64,000 nt of DNA from Bradyrhizobium sp. Its GTDB lineage: Bacteria > Pseudomonadota > Alphaproteobacteria > Rhizobiales > Xanthobacteraceae. Shown piece after piece: positions 36,267-45,159 of the stretch. Under the pieces are notes generated by a model. The model saw only the letters and a program-made list of their open reading frames with translations, ran no database searches and was not told the origin of the DNA. Numbering within the stretch: the first letter of the stretch is position 1; the number at the start of each line of letters is the position of its first letter. The translations under genes were made by a program, and so were the position numbers. Location of the stretch: assembly GCF_027451485.1 (NCBI RefSeq), contig NZ_DAIDJE010000214.1, positions 1-64,000 of the forward strand. Reading direction: 5' to 3'.

Positions 36267-38951
36267 TCACTTCACGCACGCACGCACAAAGCTGATCCGT
36301 TCGACAAGACCAAGCTTCTTGGCGATCGCCTCCTTGCGGCAGGTTTCGAGCTTGTCCATGTGCAGTTCGACCTTTTGCTTGAGACCGATGCCAATGCCGC
36401 TGGACACCTCCGGCGGAGCCGCCTCCGCCACGGCCTGTCCTGCATCGCCCGACGGTCCGTCACCGGCGGCCCGCGCCGTTTCCTGAAGACGTTTGATGTC
36501 TTCGGGGCTCAATTTCGGCCGATCGATATCCAGCGTGATCTTGTTGAGCTTGCCGGTGAAGGGAAACGGTGTGCTGTAGTCGTCGTCATTGACGGGCGTA
36601 CCGGTGTCCGACCCGATATCGAGCGACTCGTCCCATTGCAGGATGAGCGGAAGCGTACGCTCCATTTTTTCGGTTGCGACAGCAGCGCCGTCGACCTTCA
36701 GCACCCCGGTCCCGCTGGCGCCAATGCCGCTGAAGTTGCCGAAGGCAATGGTCGCCGGTCCCAGGCCGTCGTACTTGAAGTCGAATTCAAGCTGATGCCT
36801 GCCTGGTGCAAGTTCCGGCCCTTCCCAGCGGACGCGTTTCAGATCAACCAGGTTCCAGGTGAAGACGGGCTTGCTCTTGACCAGATAGAAACCGTATCCG
36901 CCGAAGCGTCCGCCTTGCGTGATCAGCATGCCTTCAGCCCCGCCTGGCGGAATCTCGACATCCACCTTGAAAGTATAGGATGTGTTGAGAAGGTTCGGCG
37001 CATCGCCGTTCGGTGTGCCGGTCATCGGCCGGGTCCAGGTGAAGGATGTTCGGCCGGCGCTCAGGCTTGGCCGCGGCGTAATGATCCGGGTCGCCACCGA
37101 CGAATCGAGCGGGAGGACCTGGTACTTTTCCGCTTCCTTCATGAACAGCGCCTGCATCTCCTTGAGCTTGTCCGGATACTTCGCTGCAACGTCCTCCGAC
37201 TGGGTCCAGTCATTGCGGAGATCGTAAAGCTCCCACGGGTAGTCAGCCGGACGGGGCAGCTTGGCAATCGTCACCCATGGCGGCCGCAAGACCTTGGTGC
37301 TGGCGATCCAGCCATCGTGATAGATGGCGCGATCGGCGAACATCTCGAAATACTGCGTCGTGTGGGTGGAGGGCGCATCGGCGTTCTTCGCATCGAAGGT
37401 ATACATCATGCTGACGCCTTCGATCGGGCTTTGCGGAATGCCATCGACGATTTTTGGCTGCTGGATGCGGGCGGCTTCCAGGATCGTCGGCACGATATCG
37501 ATCACATGATGGAACTGGCTGCGGATCCCGCCCTTGTCCTTGATGACGGCAGGCCAGGAGATCGCCATCCCCTGCCGCGTGCCGCCGAAATGCGAGACGA
37601 TCTGCTTCGTCCAGGAGAACGGGGTGTCGAACGCCCACGCCCAGCCGATCGACATGTGGTTGTAGGTTTGGTCTGTGCCCCACACGTCGTAGAAATATTT
37701 GAGCTGCTCTTCGACGCTCGGATTGGCCTGATTGAACATCGCCACTTCGTTCGGCGTTCCGTTCGGCTGGCCCTCGGCACTCGTCCCGTTGTCGCCCTCG
37801 ATGTAGAAGATCAGCGTGTTGTCGAGTTTACCCATATCGTCTATCGCCTGGATCACGCGACCGATCTCGTTGTCGGCATAGGCCGCAAAGGCCGCAAAGA
37901 CTTCGGCCTGACGAATGAAGAGCTTCTTCTCGTCATCGCTCAGCTTGTCCCAGCTCTTGATCAGATCGTCCGGCCAGGGCGTCAGCTTTGCATTCTGAGG
38001 AATGACGCCAAGCCGCTTCTGGTTGGCGAAAATCTGGTCGCGGAGCTTATTCCAGCCCTGATCGAACAGATGCATGTCGCTGATCTTCTTGACCCATTCA
38101 GGCGTCGGATGATGCGGCGCATGCGTCGCTCCGGGAGCGAACTTGATCATGAACGGCGTATCGGGAGACAGGGCGTTGATGCGGTTCATGTAATCGATGG
38201 CTTCATCCGCCATCGCCGTCATGAGGTTCCAGCCGGGCTTGCCCAGATAGGGATAGATTGGCGTGGTGTTGCGGACGAGGTTGCCGGGCTCCCACTGGTT
38301 GGTATCCCCGCCCATGAACCCGTAGAAGTATTCGAAGCCCATACCGGTCGGCCATTGATCGAATGGACCCGCCTGACTCTCCTGGTATTCAGGCGTGTTG
38401 TGATTCTTGCCAAACCACGCCGTATGATAGCCATTGTCGGTCAGAATGCGTCCGATCGTGGCCTTATCCTTGGTGATGATGCTGTCGTAGCCGGGATAAC
38501 CGGTGGCTTGCTCGGCAACGACGCCATAGCCGACCGAGTGATGATTTCGCCCCGTGATCAATGCCGCACGCGTCGGCGAGCAGAGCGCGGTGGAGTGAAA
38601 GTTGGTGTAGCGCAGGCCGTTCTGCGCAATGCGGTCGAGTGCAGGCGTCGGAATCACCCCGCCAAACGTACTCGCGACGCCATAACCGGCATCGTCGATG
38701 ATGATCAGCAGCACGTTTGGCGCGCCCTTCGGCGGCACAACGCGGGCGGGCCAGTAAGGCTTGGAATCCGTCGCGTCGTTTTCGATCTTGCCGCCGAACT
38801 TCTGGGGCGGCGGCGGTAGCTGATCGCCGGGAATGGTGATCGTCGCCGCAGGTGATCCGGGCGGCGCGACTGTGGTTTGTGCCAGCGCAAGTGGCGAAGC
38901 GAAGGCGGCGGAGCCCAAAAGCAATGCTGCAATACCCGTGCGAATATTCAT
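36267..38951 (-). CDS. Periplasmic arylsulfatase
   Basis: The 894-residue protein has a signal peptide (LLLGSAAFASPLALAQ), metal-binding Asp86/Asp87 (LLIIIDDAGYG) and the sulfatase signature CSPTRAALITGRNH, with Cys124 as the residue converted to formylglycine. It belongs to the long arylsulfatase type with a C-terminal beta-rich domain. It should release sulfate from aryl or alkyl sulfate esters. A formylglycine-generating enzyme gene is not seen nearby. Confidence 0.93.
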   Translation of the reverse strand: MNIRTGIAALLLGSAAFASPLALAQTTVAPPGSPAATITIPGDQLPPPPQKFGGKIENDATDSKPYWPARVVPPKGAPNVLLIIIDDAGYGVASTFGGVIPTPALDRIAQNGLRYTNFHSTALCSPTRAALITGRNHHSVGYGVVAEQATGYPGYDSIITKDKATIGRILTDNGYHTAWFGKNHNTPEYQESQAGPFDQWPTGMGFEYFYGFMGGDTNQWEPGNLVRNTTPIYPYLGKPGWNLMTAMADEAIDYMNRINALSPDTPFMIKFAPGATHAPHHPTPEWVKKISDMHLFDQGWNKLRDQIFANQKRLGVIPQNAKLTPWPDDLIKSWDKLSDDEKKLFIRQAEVFAAFAAYADNEIGRVIQAIDDMGKLDNTLIFYIEGDNGTSAEGQPNGTPNEVAMFNQANPSVEEQLKYFYDVWGTDQTYNHMSIGWAWAFDTPFSWTKQIVSHFGGTRQGMAISWPAVIKDKGGIRSQFHHVIDIVPTILEAARIQQPKIVDGIPQSPIEGVSMMYTFDAKNADAPSTHTTQYFEMFADRAIYHDGWIASTKVLRPPWVTIAKLPRPADYPWELYDLRNDWTQSEDVAAKYPDKLKEMQALFMKEAEKYQVLPLDSSVATRIITPRPSLSAGRTSFTWTRPMTGTPNGDAPNLLNTSYTFKVDVEIPPGGAEGMLITQGGRFGGYGFYLVKSKPVFTWNLVDLKRVRWEGPELAPGRHQLEFDFKYDGLGPATIAFGNFSGIGASGTGVLKVDGAAVATEKMERTLPLILQWDESLDIGSDTGTPVNDDDYSTPFPFTGKLNKITLDIDRPKLSPEDIKRLQETARAAGDGPSGDAGQAVAEAAPPEVSSGIGIGLKQKVELHMDKLETCRKEAIAKKLGLVERISFVRACVK

Positions 38952-39211
38952 GTCTCAATCCTCTTGCGAGGTGCGCAAAACGCGCGAGATGGGCATTTGG
39001 CACGAAGTTCGCCAAGCGAGGTGTTGATTCAAATCAATCGCTTCGCACTTCGGTATCGGAAGAGGGGTGAGGTCTGTTCTGAGGCGCGAAAGGCGCCGGC
39101 GTCGTAATCCAATCGCCGACGCTCGATCTGGGACGAAGTAATTGGATCTGCGCGGGCCGCAGCCTATCCTGTACGGTTAGGCGTTCAGATCTCAGGGAGC
39201 GAGGGTTGCAA

Positions 39212-40786
39212 TCAAGGTGCGGGGCGGCCGGTGCAGCTGCGATTTCCCGCGCCAGAAATCACGACAAACGTAATGGTTGCCGGCGCGAACTTGAGCGAAC
39301 CGGCGTTCGCCGGCACGCCGGCGAGTTGCGGCAATCGATCCACGTCATTTGCCGCCAATACCGCCCCGTTCAGGCGCACGGCAGTGTCCTGCAAGCTTGC
39401 GGCATCAAGCGTGAACCGCACGGAAGCAACCGACAGAACCAGTTGGTGCTCGTTCTGCGGGTCGTTATTGATGACGAGCAGCACCACGCCGCCGGGCACG
39501 TGCCGCTGGCAATGCGCATAGACGTGCAGGCCTCGCCGGATTCGCACCCCCGCATCAAGCACCACGGGTCCCATCCATTGCCGCCACAACAGCGCTGCCC
39601 AGTAGTCTGGCCTTGGCCTGAACGTGCCCTCTTCGAGAAGGCCGTAGTCGCTTCCGACCAGCGTGTTGTGCATCACGATCTGCACGCCGGCTTTGGCCAG
39701 CCGCCCGAGCTGGTCAAGGTATCTGAAGGTGTCGAGAAACGTCGAACTCCATCGATCCCCGCCGCAGGCGGCTTCCGCCGTCTCGGTCAGCCAGATCGGC
39801 TTGCCCGGCGCGGCACGATCGCGAAGCGCGCGATAGAACGCGAATGTCCGGCCAGTGCGGGAAAGCCAGCCTTCCGACAAGGCGGCATCGGCCGTCTGCC
39901 CGCCCGCGCAGCGCTCGGAGAGCGCGCCGTAATAATGATATGACACGGCATCGATACGGGGAGCAGCAGCAAGAAACAGGCGGGCGTCCTCGGACGAGCG
40001 GCCTATGGTTCCGGGCCCGAGGATCACCACGTTCGGCGCCGCCTGTTTCATGAAAGCATGAAACACCGAAAAATCCGCCGCGAAAGCATCCACGCCATAG
40101 CCCGCCGGCGCTCCGCCGATTGCGGGCAGATCCGGCTCGTTCATGAATTCGACCGCTGCAATGTGGCCGACGGCCTCGCGGGTTGCGGAAATCATCTCCC
40201 GCGCTTGATCAGGCTTCCACAGTCCCGTCGCATCGCGTGTGCCGGGACTGATGGCAAAGGACGTCACGATCGGCGCATCGATCGCGTTCGAAAAGTCGAT
40301 CACATCTCGCCAGCGGCGGCTCGTCAGCACGCCCTTGTATCCCGCCGGCACATGCGACGGTGCGCCGTTTGGCCCCGCGAAGAATATCGAATTGGCAAAG
40401 GTGCCGCTGACGCGCAAATATGCTGGCGCCAGCGCCGAGGCGAATTTTCGCAGCAGCGGGTTTTCGAGATCGATCGGAGATCGCGTCGAAACCAGATCGG
40501 CTTTCGTGTCGGTTTTCTCGTCGGCGCTTCCGGACGCGGGGGACTGCGCCGTTCCGGCGCGCGAGGCCACGCTATCTGCGGCGTAGGGTTTCCAGAACGG
40601 TCCGCCGGTAACCTCGACCATTTCAACGTTGAAGGACTGAAAGCGCTCGTCGATCCTGCCGACCGCCGGCAGATCGGCCGGGACGATCGTTGCCTCGCCT
40701 GCTGCAGCGCAATGACAGTGCAAGGCGAACATCGCGACGCCGAGCGCCCGACAGTGCGGGCGGATCCGCAACAAGAAGCGACGCAT
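39212..40786 (-). CDS. Exported GH79/heparanase-like glycoside hydrolase
   Basis: The 524-residue protein has an Arg-rich N-terminus with a signal-like segment, then a TIM-barrel hydrolase. The acid/base Glu217 lies in FMNEPD and the nucleophile Glu335 in IWLTETAEAA. Their separation of 118 residues equals that of human heparanase (Glu225 and Glu343), supporting family GH79. A C-terminal beta domain follows (about 420-520). The start at 40786 has GGGGA eight bases upstream. The natural substrate is unknown; uronic-acid-containing glycans are plausible. Confidence 0.8.
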   Translation of the reverse strand: MRRFLLRIRPHCRALGVAMFALHCHCAAAGEATIVPADLPAVGRIDERFQSFNVEMVEVTGGPFWKPYAADSVASRAGTAQSPASGSADEKTDTKADLVSTRSPIDLENPLLRKFASALAPAYLRVSGTFANSIFFAGPNGAPSHVPAGYKGVLTSRRWRDVIDFSNAIDAPIVTSFAISPGTRDATGLWKPDQAREMISATREAVGHIAAVEFMNEPDLPAIGGAPAGYGVDAFAADFSVFHAFMKQAAPNVVILGPGTIGRSSEDARLFLAAAPRIDAVSYHYYGALSERCAGGQTADAALSEGWLSRTGRTFAFYRALRDRAAPGKPIWLTETAEAACGGDRWSSTFLDTFRYLDQLGRLAKAGVQIVMHNTLVGSDYGLLEEGTFRPRPDYWAALLWRQWMGPVVLDAGVRIRRGLHVYAHCQRHVPGGVVLLVINNDPQNEHQLVLSVASVRFTLDAASLQDTAVRLNGAVLAANDVDRLPQLAGVPANAGSLKFAPATITFVVISGAGNRSCTGRPAP

Positions 40787-41027
40787 CAGCCAATTCCCCG
40801 CTGCTCGCCCGGCGGCGCCGCTGCCCGTTCCTGTAGCGTACGACGCCCACCAGGAACTGGCAGTGCGTGGCCCGACGCGGCCGGTGGGACGGTTGCCGAA
40901 CAAAACAGCCTGCCGGCCTTCACCCTCATGTGTTCTCGCACCGCGTCCTTAGTTGGACCATGATCTCATCCAAGGTTATGGTTTTCATTCTGCCACAAGA
41001 AAACATCCCCGGGGAGAAACGAAAACC

Positions 41028-42311
41028 ATGAAGACCATCCTGACTGCCGCAACGCTGTGCTCGCTTCTGACCGCCTCGACCCTTGCCTTTGCCCAGAAGG
41101 CCGATGCGCCGCCGCCGCCGAGCAGCGCCGACAACATGGACAAGCTCCAGGACTTCAAGTCCACCGGCAAGATGAACAGCATTCCGACCATTCCGCAGGA
41201 TCCGCAGAAGGCGGCCGACATCGAAAAGACGCTGTCCCATATCAAACTGCCGGCAGGCTTTCACATCAGCCTCTATGCACAGGTGCCCGACGCCCGCATG
41301 ATTGCCGTCGGCCCGCAGGGCGTGGTGACCTTCGTCTCAACGCGCAAGAACAAGGTCTACGCACTGACAGACCGCAGCCGGTCCGGACACGCGACGGAGG
41401 TGAAGGAATTCGCGCCGACCGTCGAATTCAAGAACCCGAACGGCATCTGCTTCTCGAAGGACGGCTTCCTTTATGTGGTCGAGCAGAACCGCGTGTTGCA
41501 GTTCGCGGCCGCGGAATTCTTCTACGAGAGCCCCGACGTCGCGGTGAACCCGATCGTCAAGCAGGGAGAACTCATTCCGCCCTCGGAGGAGAGCTTCAAT
41601 CACTCAGCCCGCGCCTGCGCGATCGGCCCGGACAACAAGCTCTACATGACGATTGGCCAGCCCTATAACGTCTACCCGCCCTCCAAGTACGACATGTACT
41701 ACAAGGATGGTCTCGGCAGCATTACCCGGATGAACCAGGACGGCTCGGACCGCGAGATCTATGCGCACGGCCTGCGCAATTCGGTCGGCCTCGACTTCGC
41801 CAAGGACAAGAGCCTGTGGTTCACCGACAACCAGGTGGACGGCATGGGCGACGATATTCCGCCCGGAGAACTCAACCACGCCACCAAGGCCGGCGAGAAC
41901 TTCGGCTTCCCCTGGTATGGCGGCGGCCACGTTCGTACCAACGAATACAAATCGCAGACCCCGCCCGCCGATGTCGTGTTTCCCGTGGTCGAAGAAACGG
42001 CGCACGCTGCCGACCTCGGCGTGCACATCTACACCGGCAAGATGTTCCCGAAGGAATATCAGGGCGCGATCTTCTCGGCGCAGCATGGCTCCTGGAACCG
42101 CACGGTGCCGGTCGGCGCGCGCGTGATGGTCACCAAGGTCAAGGAGGACGGCACGGCGCCCGAAGGCTCAAAACCCTTTGCCGAAGGTTGGCTGAACAGC
42201 AACGGCGAATATGACGGCCGCCCGGTCGCAGTGGCCGAATTGCGCGACGGTTCGCTGCTCGTCTCCGATGACTTTACCGGCGCGGTCTATCGGATCACCT
42301 ACAGCAAGTGA
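41028..42311 (+). CDS. PQQ-type soluble sugar (sorbosone-like) dehydrogenase
   Basis: The 427-residue protein has a signal peptide (MKTILTAATLCSLLTASTLAFA) and a six-bladed propeller of the GSDH/sorbosone dehydrogenase type: AHGLRNSVGLDF, WFTDNQVDGMGDDIPPGELN, and SAQHGSWNRTVPVGARV. It would oxidise a sugar in the periplasm, with PQQ as cofactor. The small cytochrome c gene directly downstream is a natural electron acceptor. The start at 41028 follows GGGGAG. Confidence 0.85.
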   Translation: MKTILTAATLCSLLTASTLAFAQKADAPPPPSSADNMDKLQDFKSTGKMNSIPTIPQDPQKAADIEKTLSHIKLPAGFHISLYAQVPDARMIAVGPQGVVTFVSTRKNKVYALTDRSRSGHATEVKEFAPTVEFKNPNGICFSKDGFLYVVEQNRVLQFAAAEFFYESPDVAVNPIVKQGELIPPSEESFNHSARACAIGPDNKLYMTIGQPYNVYPPSKYDMYYKDGLGSITRMNQDGSDREIYAHGLRNSVGLDFAKDKSLWFTDNQVDGMGDDIPPGELNHATKAGENFGFPWYGGGHVRTNEYKSQTPPADVVFPVVEETAHAADLGVHIYTGKMFPKEYQGAIFSAQHGSWNRTVPVGARVMVTKVKEDGTAPEGSKPFAEGWLNSNGEYDGRPVAVAELRDGSLLVSDDFTGAVYRITYSK

Positions 42312-42330
42312 TTTGCTTCTTGCGAATGCC

Positions 42331-42363
42331 AAAAACCCTTCGCGCCCGGCGTGAAGGGTTTTT
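42331..42363. terminator. Strong hairpin between the dehydrogenase and cytochrome c genes
   Basis: aaaaacccttc (42331-42341) and gaagggttttt (42353-42363) form an 11-bp stem with an 11-base loop and T-runs in both directions. It lies 20 bp after the dehydrogenase stop and ends 17 bp before the cytochrome start, so it may reduce rather than abolish read-through into the cytochrome gene. Confidence 0.8.
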
Positions 42364-42379
42364 CTCCAGGAGACGATTC

Positions 42380-42727
42380 ATGCTTCGCCTGCTCTGTCTG
42401 GGCTTGTTCTGTTTGATTTGCGTGCTCGGCCTGTCGGGCGGGGCAGCCCGGGCCGACGGCGACGTCAAGGCCGGCGCCCAGAAGATCAGGACGCTGCAAT
42501 GCCAGACCTGTCACGGCCAGAACGGGATTGCCAAACTGCCTGGCGCGCCCAATCTGGCCGGGCAGCCGCAGGATTACATGATCGCGGCGATCGGCGCCTA
42601 TAAGAGCGGCGAGCGCAAGAACGACATCATGAATACGATCGCGCAGCCGCTGAAGGATGCCGACATCGCCGACGTCACCGCCTACTACGCCTCGATCGCC
42701 GTTACAGTGAAGGTGCCGACACCTTAA
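42380..42727 (+). CDS. Small periplasmic class I cytochrome c
   Basis: The 115-residue protein has a signal peptide (MLRLLCLGLFCLICVLG... ending ARAD), one heme site CQTCH and a distal Met, probably in NDIMNTIAQPL. It resembles c4/c5-type electron carriers. AGGAG lies eight bases before the ATG at 42380. It probably takes electrons from the PQQ dehydrogenase encoded upstream. Confidence 0.9.
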   Translation: MLRLLCLGLFCLICVLGLSGGAARADGDVKAGAQKIRTLQCQTCHGQNGIAKLPGAPNLAGQPQDYMIAAIGAYKSGERKNDIMNTIAQPLKDADIADVTAYYASIAVTVKVPTP

Positions 42728-42761
42728 GCCTCCCGTCCCTCTCGGCCAAGGAGACGCGCGC

Positions 42762-43253
42762 GTGACCACGAAGTTTTCAATCTGTGTGATCGCCGTCATT
42801 GTCCTTTCCGCGGGCCCCGCCTGGGCCGGGAAGGACGAAGTCGACTTCGTGACGCGGGCTTCGATCGGCAATCTCTTTGCGATCACGGAATCGCAACTCG
42901 CGATCGAGCACGCCAGTGACCCGAAACTGAAGGCTTTCGCCAGACAGCTCGTCGCTGCTCACGAGAAGGCAGCGGCCGAGCTGCAATCGGCTGCCGAGGG
43001 CTCGGGCGCCACGGTCTCATCCTCGCTCGATGCCGATCACCAGAGGCGCGTCGCGGAGTTACAAGGCAAGTCCGGCGCGGATTTCGACAAGTCCTATGCC
43101 GCCGATCAGGGCGAGAACCACTCCAACCTGCTCACCCTCTATGCCGACTACATGCTGCTCGGCGACAACCCGAAGCTGAAGCCGCTGGCGATCCGGATGA
43201 TCCCCCTCACCGAACAGGAGCTCAAGGGCGCGCAGGCGCTCTCGGGTAACTGA
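42762..43253 (+). CDS. DUF4142 family exported protein
   Basis: The 163-residue protein has a signal peptide (ICVIAVIVLSAGPAWA) and a helical ferritin-like body: DFVTRASIGNLFAITESQLA..., then AFARQLVAAHEKAAAEL. DUF4142 proteins are common in periplasms of Rhizobiales, with no agreed function. It starts with GTG at 42762, preceded by AAGGAG. Confidence 0.88.
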   Translation: MTTKFSICVIAVIVLSAGPAWAGKDEVDFVTRASIGNLFAITESQLAIEHASDPKLKAFARQLVAAHEKAAAELQSAAEGSGATVSSSLDADHQRRVAELQGKSGADFDKSYAADQGENHSNLLTLYADYMLLGDNPKLKPLAIRMIPLTEQELKGAQALSGN

Positions 43254-43439
43254 GGGGCGAGGACGCGCGAGGGCCGCTGCAACAGCCACGCAATGAAAAT
43301 GTTGCGCTGCGCAGTCGAGGCACGAAGAAATCCGCTTGTGTGGAAAACGCTGCCGGGATTGCCTGCCGCCGATTTTCCCTGCATTCTTGCATGGAATTTT
43401 CTCGAAGCGAGCCTCTCGCTCAAGCACGAGTTCCCGCCC

Positions 43440-43637
43440 ATGCGCAGCATCCGCTGGCTTGCCATCGTTCCGTTTCTGGCTCTCCTCGTCGGCCCATTCT
43501 TCGTCAACAAGGCGGAGCCGATGGTTCTCGGCCTGCCGTTCCTGCTGGCCTGGATCGTGGCATGGATCCTGCTCACTTCTCTCATCATGGCCGTGATCTA
43601 CGCGGCCGATCCGGTCAACCGGGAGCACGAACCATGA
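43440..43637 (+). CDS. DUF3311 small membrane protein
   Basis: The 65-residue protein has two membrane helices (WLAIVPFLALLVGPFFVN and FLLAWIVAWILLTSLIMAVIY) and fits DUF3311, a family usually encoded just before sodium:solute symporters. Its stop overlaps the permease start (ATGA). The longer frame from 43293 has no support. Confidence 0.85.
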   Translation: MRSIRWLAIVPFLALLVGPFFVNKAEPMVLGLPFLLAWIVAWILLTSLIMAVIYAADPVNREHEP

Positions 43638-45106
43638 GCGCCGCCCTTCCCTTCATTGCCGGCGCAGCGCTGCTGGCGCTGGTGCTGGGTTTCCTGGCCC
43701 GCCGCGGCAAGGACATGAATCTCGAGCAGTGGACGGTCGGCGGGCGCGGCTTCGGCGCAATCTTCGTTTTTCTCCTGCTCGCCGGGGAGATCTACACCAC
43801 CTTTACTTTCCTGGGCGGCAGCGGCTTCGCCTACGGCAAGGGCGCGCCGGCCTATTACATCCTCTGCTACGGCACGCTCGCTTACGTGCTGTCCTATTTC
43901 ATGCTGCCGCCGATCTGGCGCTACGCCAAGGAGAACCGGCTCTACTCCCAGTCGGACTTCTTCGTCCGCAAATACGACAGTTCCACGCTCGGCGTCATCG
44001 TCGCGCTCGTCGACATCGTGGCGCTAATTCCCTATCTCGTGCTCCAGTTCAAGGGGCTCGGCATCATCGTCGAAATCGCCGCCTATGGCGCGATCTCCTC
44101 GACGCTTGCGATCTGGATCGGCGCCGCCATTGTCGCCGCTTACGTCATGGTATCGGGCGTGCACGGCTCGGCCTGGACCTCGGTCGCCAAGGACATCATG
44201 ATTCTGGCCGTGGTGATCTTCCTCGGCCTTTACCTGCCCGCCCATTATTACGGCGGGCTCGAGCCGATGTTCGCCGCGATCGAGAAGGCCAGGCCCGGCT
44301 TCACCGTGTTCGCTCCGCACGGCCAGAGCCTGTGGTGGTTCTCATCGACCGTGCTGCTCACTGCGCTCGGCTTCTTCATGTGGCCGCACACTTTCGCCTC
44401 GATCTATACCGCCAAGAGCGCCAGGGTGATCCGCAAGAACGCGATCTTTCTGCCGCTCTATCAGCTGATCCTGCTGTTCGTGTTTTTTGTCGGCTTCGCC
44501 GCAACCTTGCAGGTGCCCGGCCTTTCCGGCTCCGACATCGACCTTGCGCTGTTCAAGCTGTCGGCGAAAACCTTCGATCCCTGGTTCGTCGGCGTGATCG
44601 GCGCGACCGGCGTGCTGACTGCGCTGGTACCGGGCTCGATGATTCTGATGACGGCAGCGACCTTGATCGCCAACAACCTTTATCGTGCCGTCAACCCGTC
44701 GGCCGATGACGGTCAGGTATCTCAGCTCGCAAAGGTCCTGGTTCCGGTCGTGGCGCTGGTCGCCGTCATCTTCACCCTGAAAGGCGGGACGACCATCGTG
44801 GCCCTCCTGCTGATGGGCTACAGCTTCGTGACCCAGCTGTTTCCCTCGCTCGTGCTCAGTCTCGCAGCGCGCAATTTCGCCACGCGCGAGGGCGCCGGCG
44901 CGGGCATTATCGCCGGCGTCGCGACCGTTGCCGTCATCAGCCTGACGGGCGCGAACTTCCACACGCTGTCATGGCTGCCGCCCGAGATCCAGGACCTCAA
45001 CATCGGCATCGTCGCACTGGCAGTGAACGTCGTGGTGCTGATCGTGGTTAGCCTGGCGACACGGAGCGCCGCGGCTCCGGCCCGTGCGGCCACTGAAAAG
45101 GTCTGA
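43634..45106 (+). CDS. MctP-like monocarboxylate permease (sodium:solute symporter family)
   Basis: The 490-residue protein has about 13 membrane helices and the SSS-family layout; SDFFVRKYDSSTLGVIVALV and FMWPHTFASIYTAKSARVIRKN are typical of the MctP subgroup, which takes up lactate, pyruvate and similar acids in rhizobia. The start at 43634 is defined by the ATGA overlap with DUF3311; a frame extending upstream to 43340 is a shadow of that gene. Confidence 0.9.
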   Translation: MSAALPFIAGAALLALVLGFLARRGKDMNLEQWTVGGRGFGAIFVFLLLAGEIYTTFTFLGGSGFAYGKGAPAYYILCYGTLAYVLSYFMLPPIWRYAKENRLYSQSDFFVRKYDSSTLGVIVALVDIVALIPYLVLQFKGLGIIVEIAAYGAISSTLAIWIGAAIVAAYVMVSGVHGSAWTSVAKDIMILAVVIFLGLYLPAHYYGGLEPMFAAIEKARPGFTVFAPHGQSLWWFSSTVLLTALGFFMWPHTFASIYTAKSARVIRKNAIFLPLYQLILLFVFFVGFAATLQVPGLSGSDIDLALFKLSAKTFDPWFVGVIGATGVLTALVPGSMILMTAATLIANNLYRAVNPSADDGQVSQLAKVLVPVVALVAVIFTLKGGTTIVALLLMGYSFVTQLFPSLVLSLAARNFATREGAGAGIIAGVATVAVISLTGANFHTLSWLPPEIQDLNIGIVALAVNVVVLIVVSLATRSAAAPARAATEKV

Positions 45107-45159
45107 GCCAACCGGCTGGCGGAGCCGCGATGGTTCGATCCGTGTCGAACAGCCCGCAT

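Noticed and set aside
36189-38819. An 876-codon plus-strand frame opposite the arylsulfatase gene
   Set aside because: The minus-strand frame has a signal peptide and sulfatase signature; the plus frame is Arg/His/Asp-rich shadow sequence.
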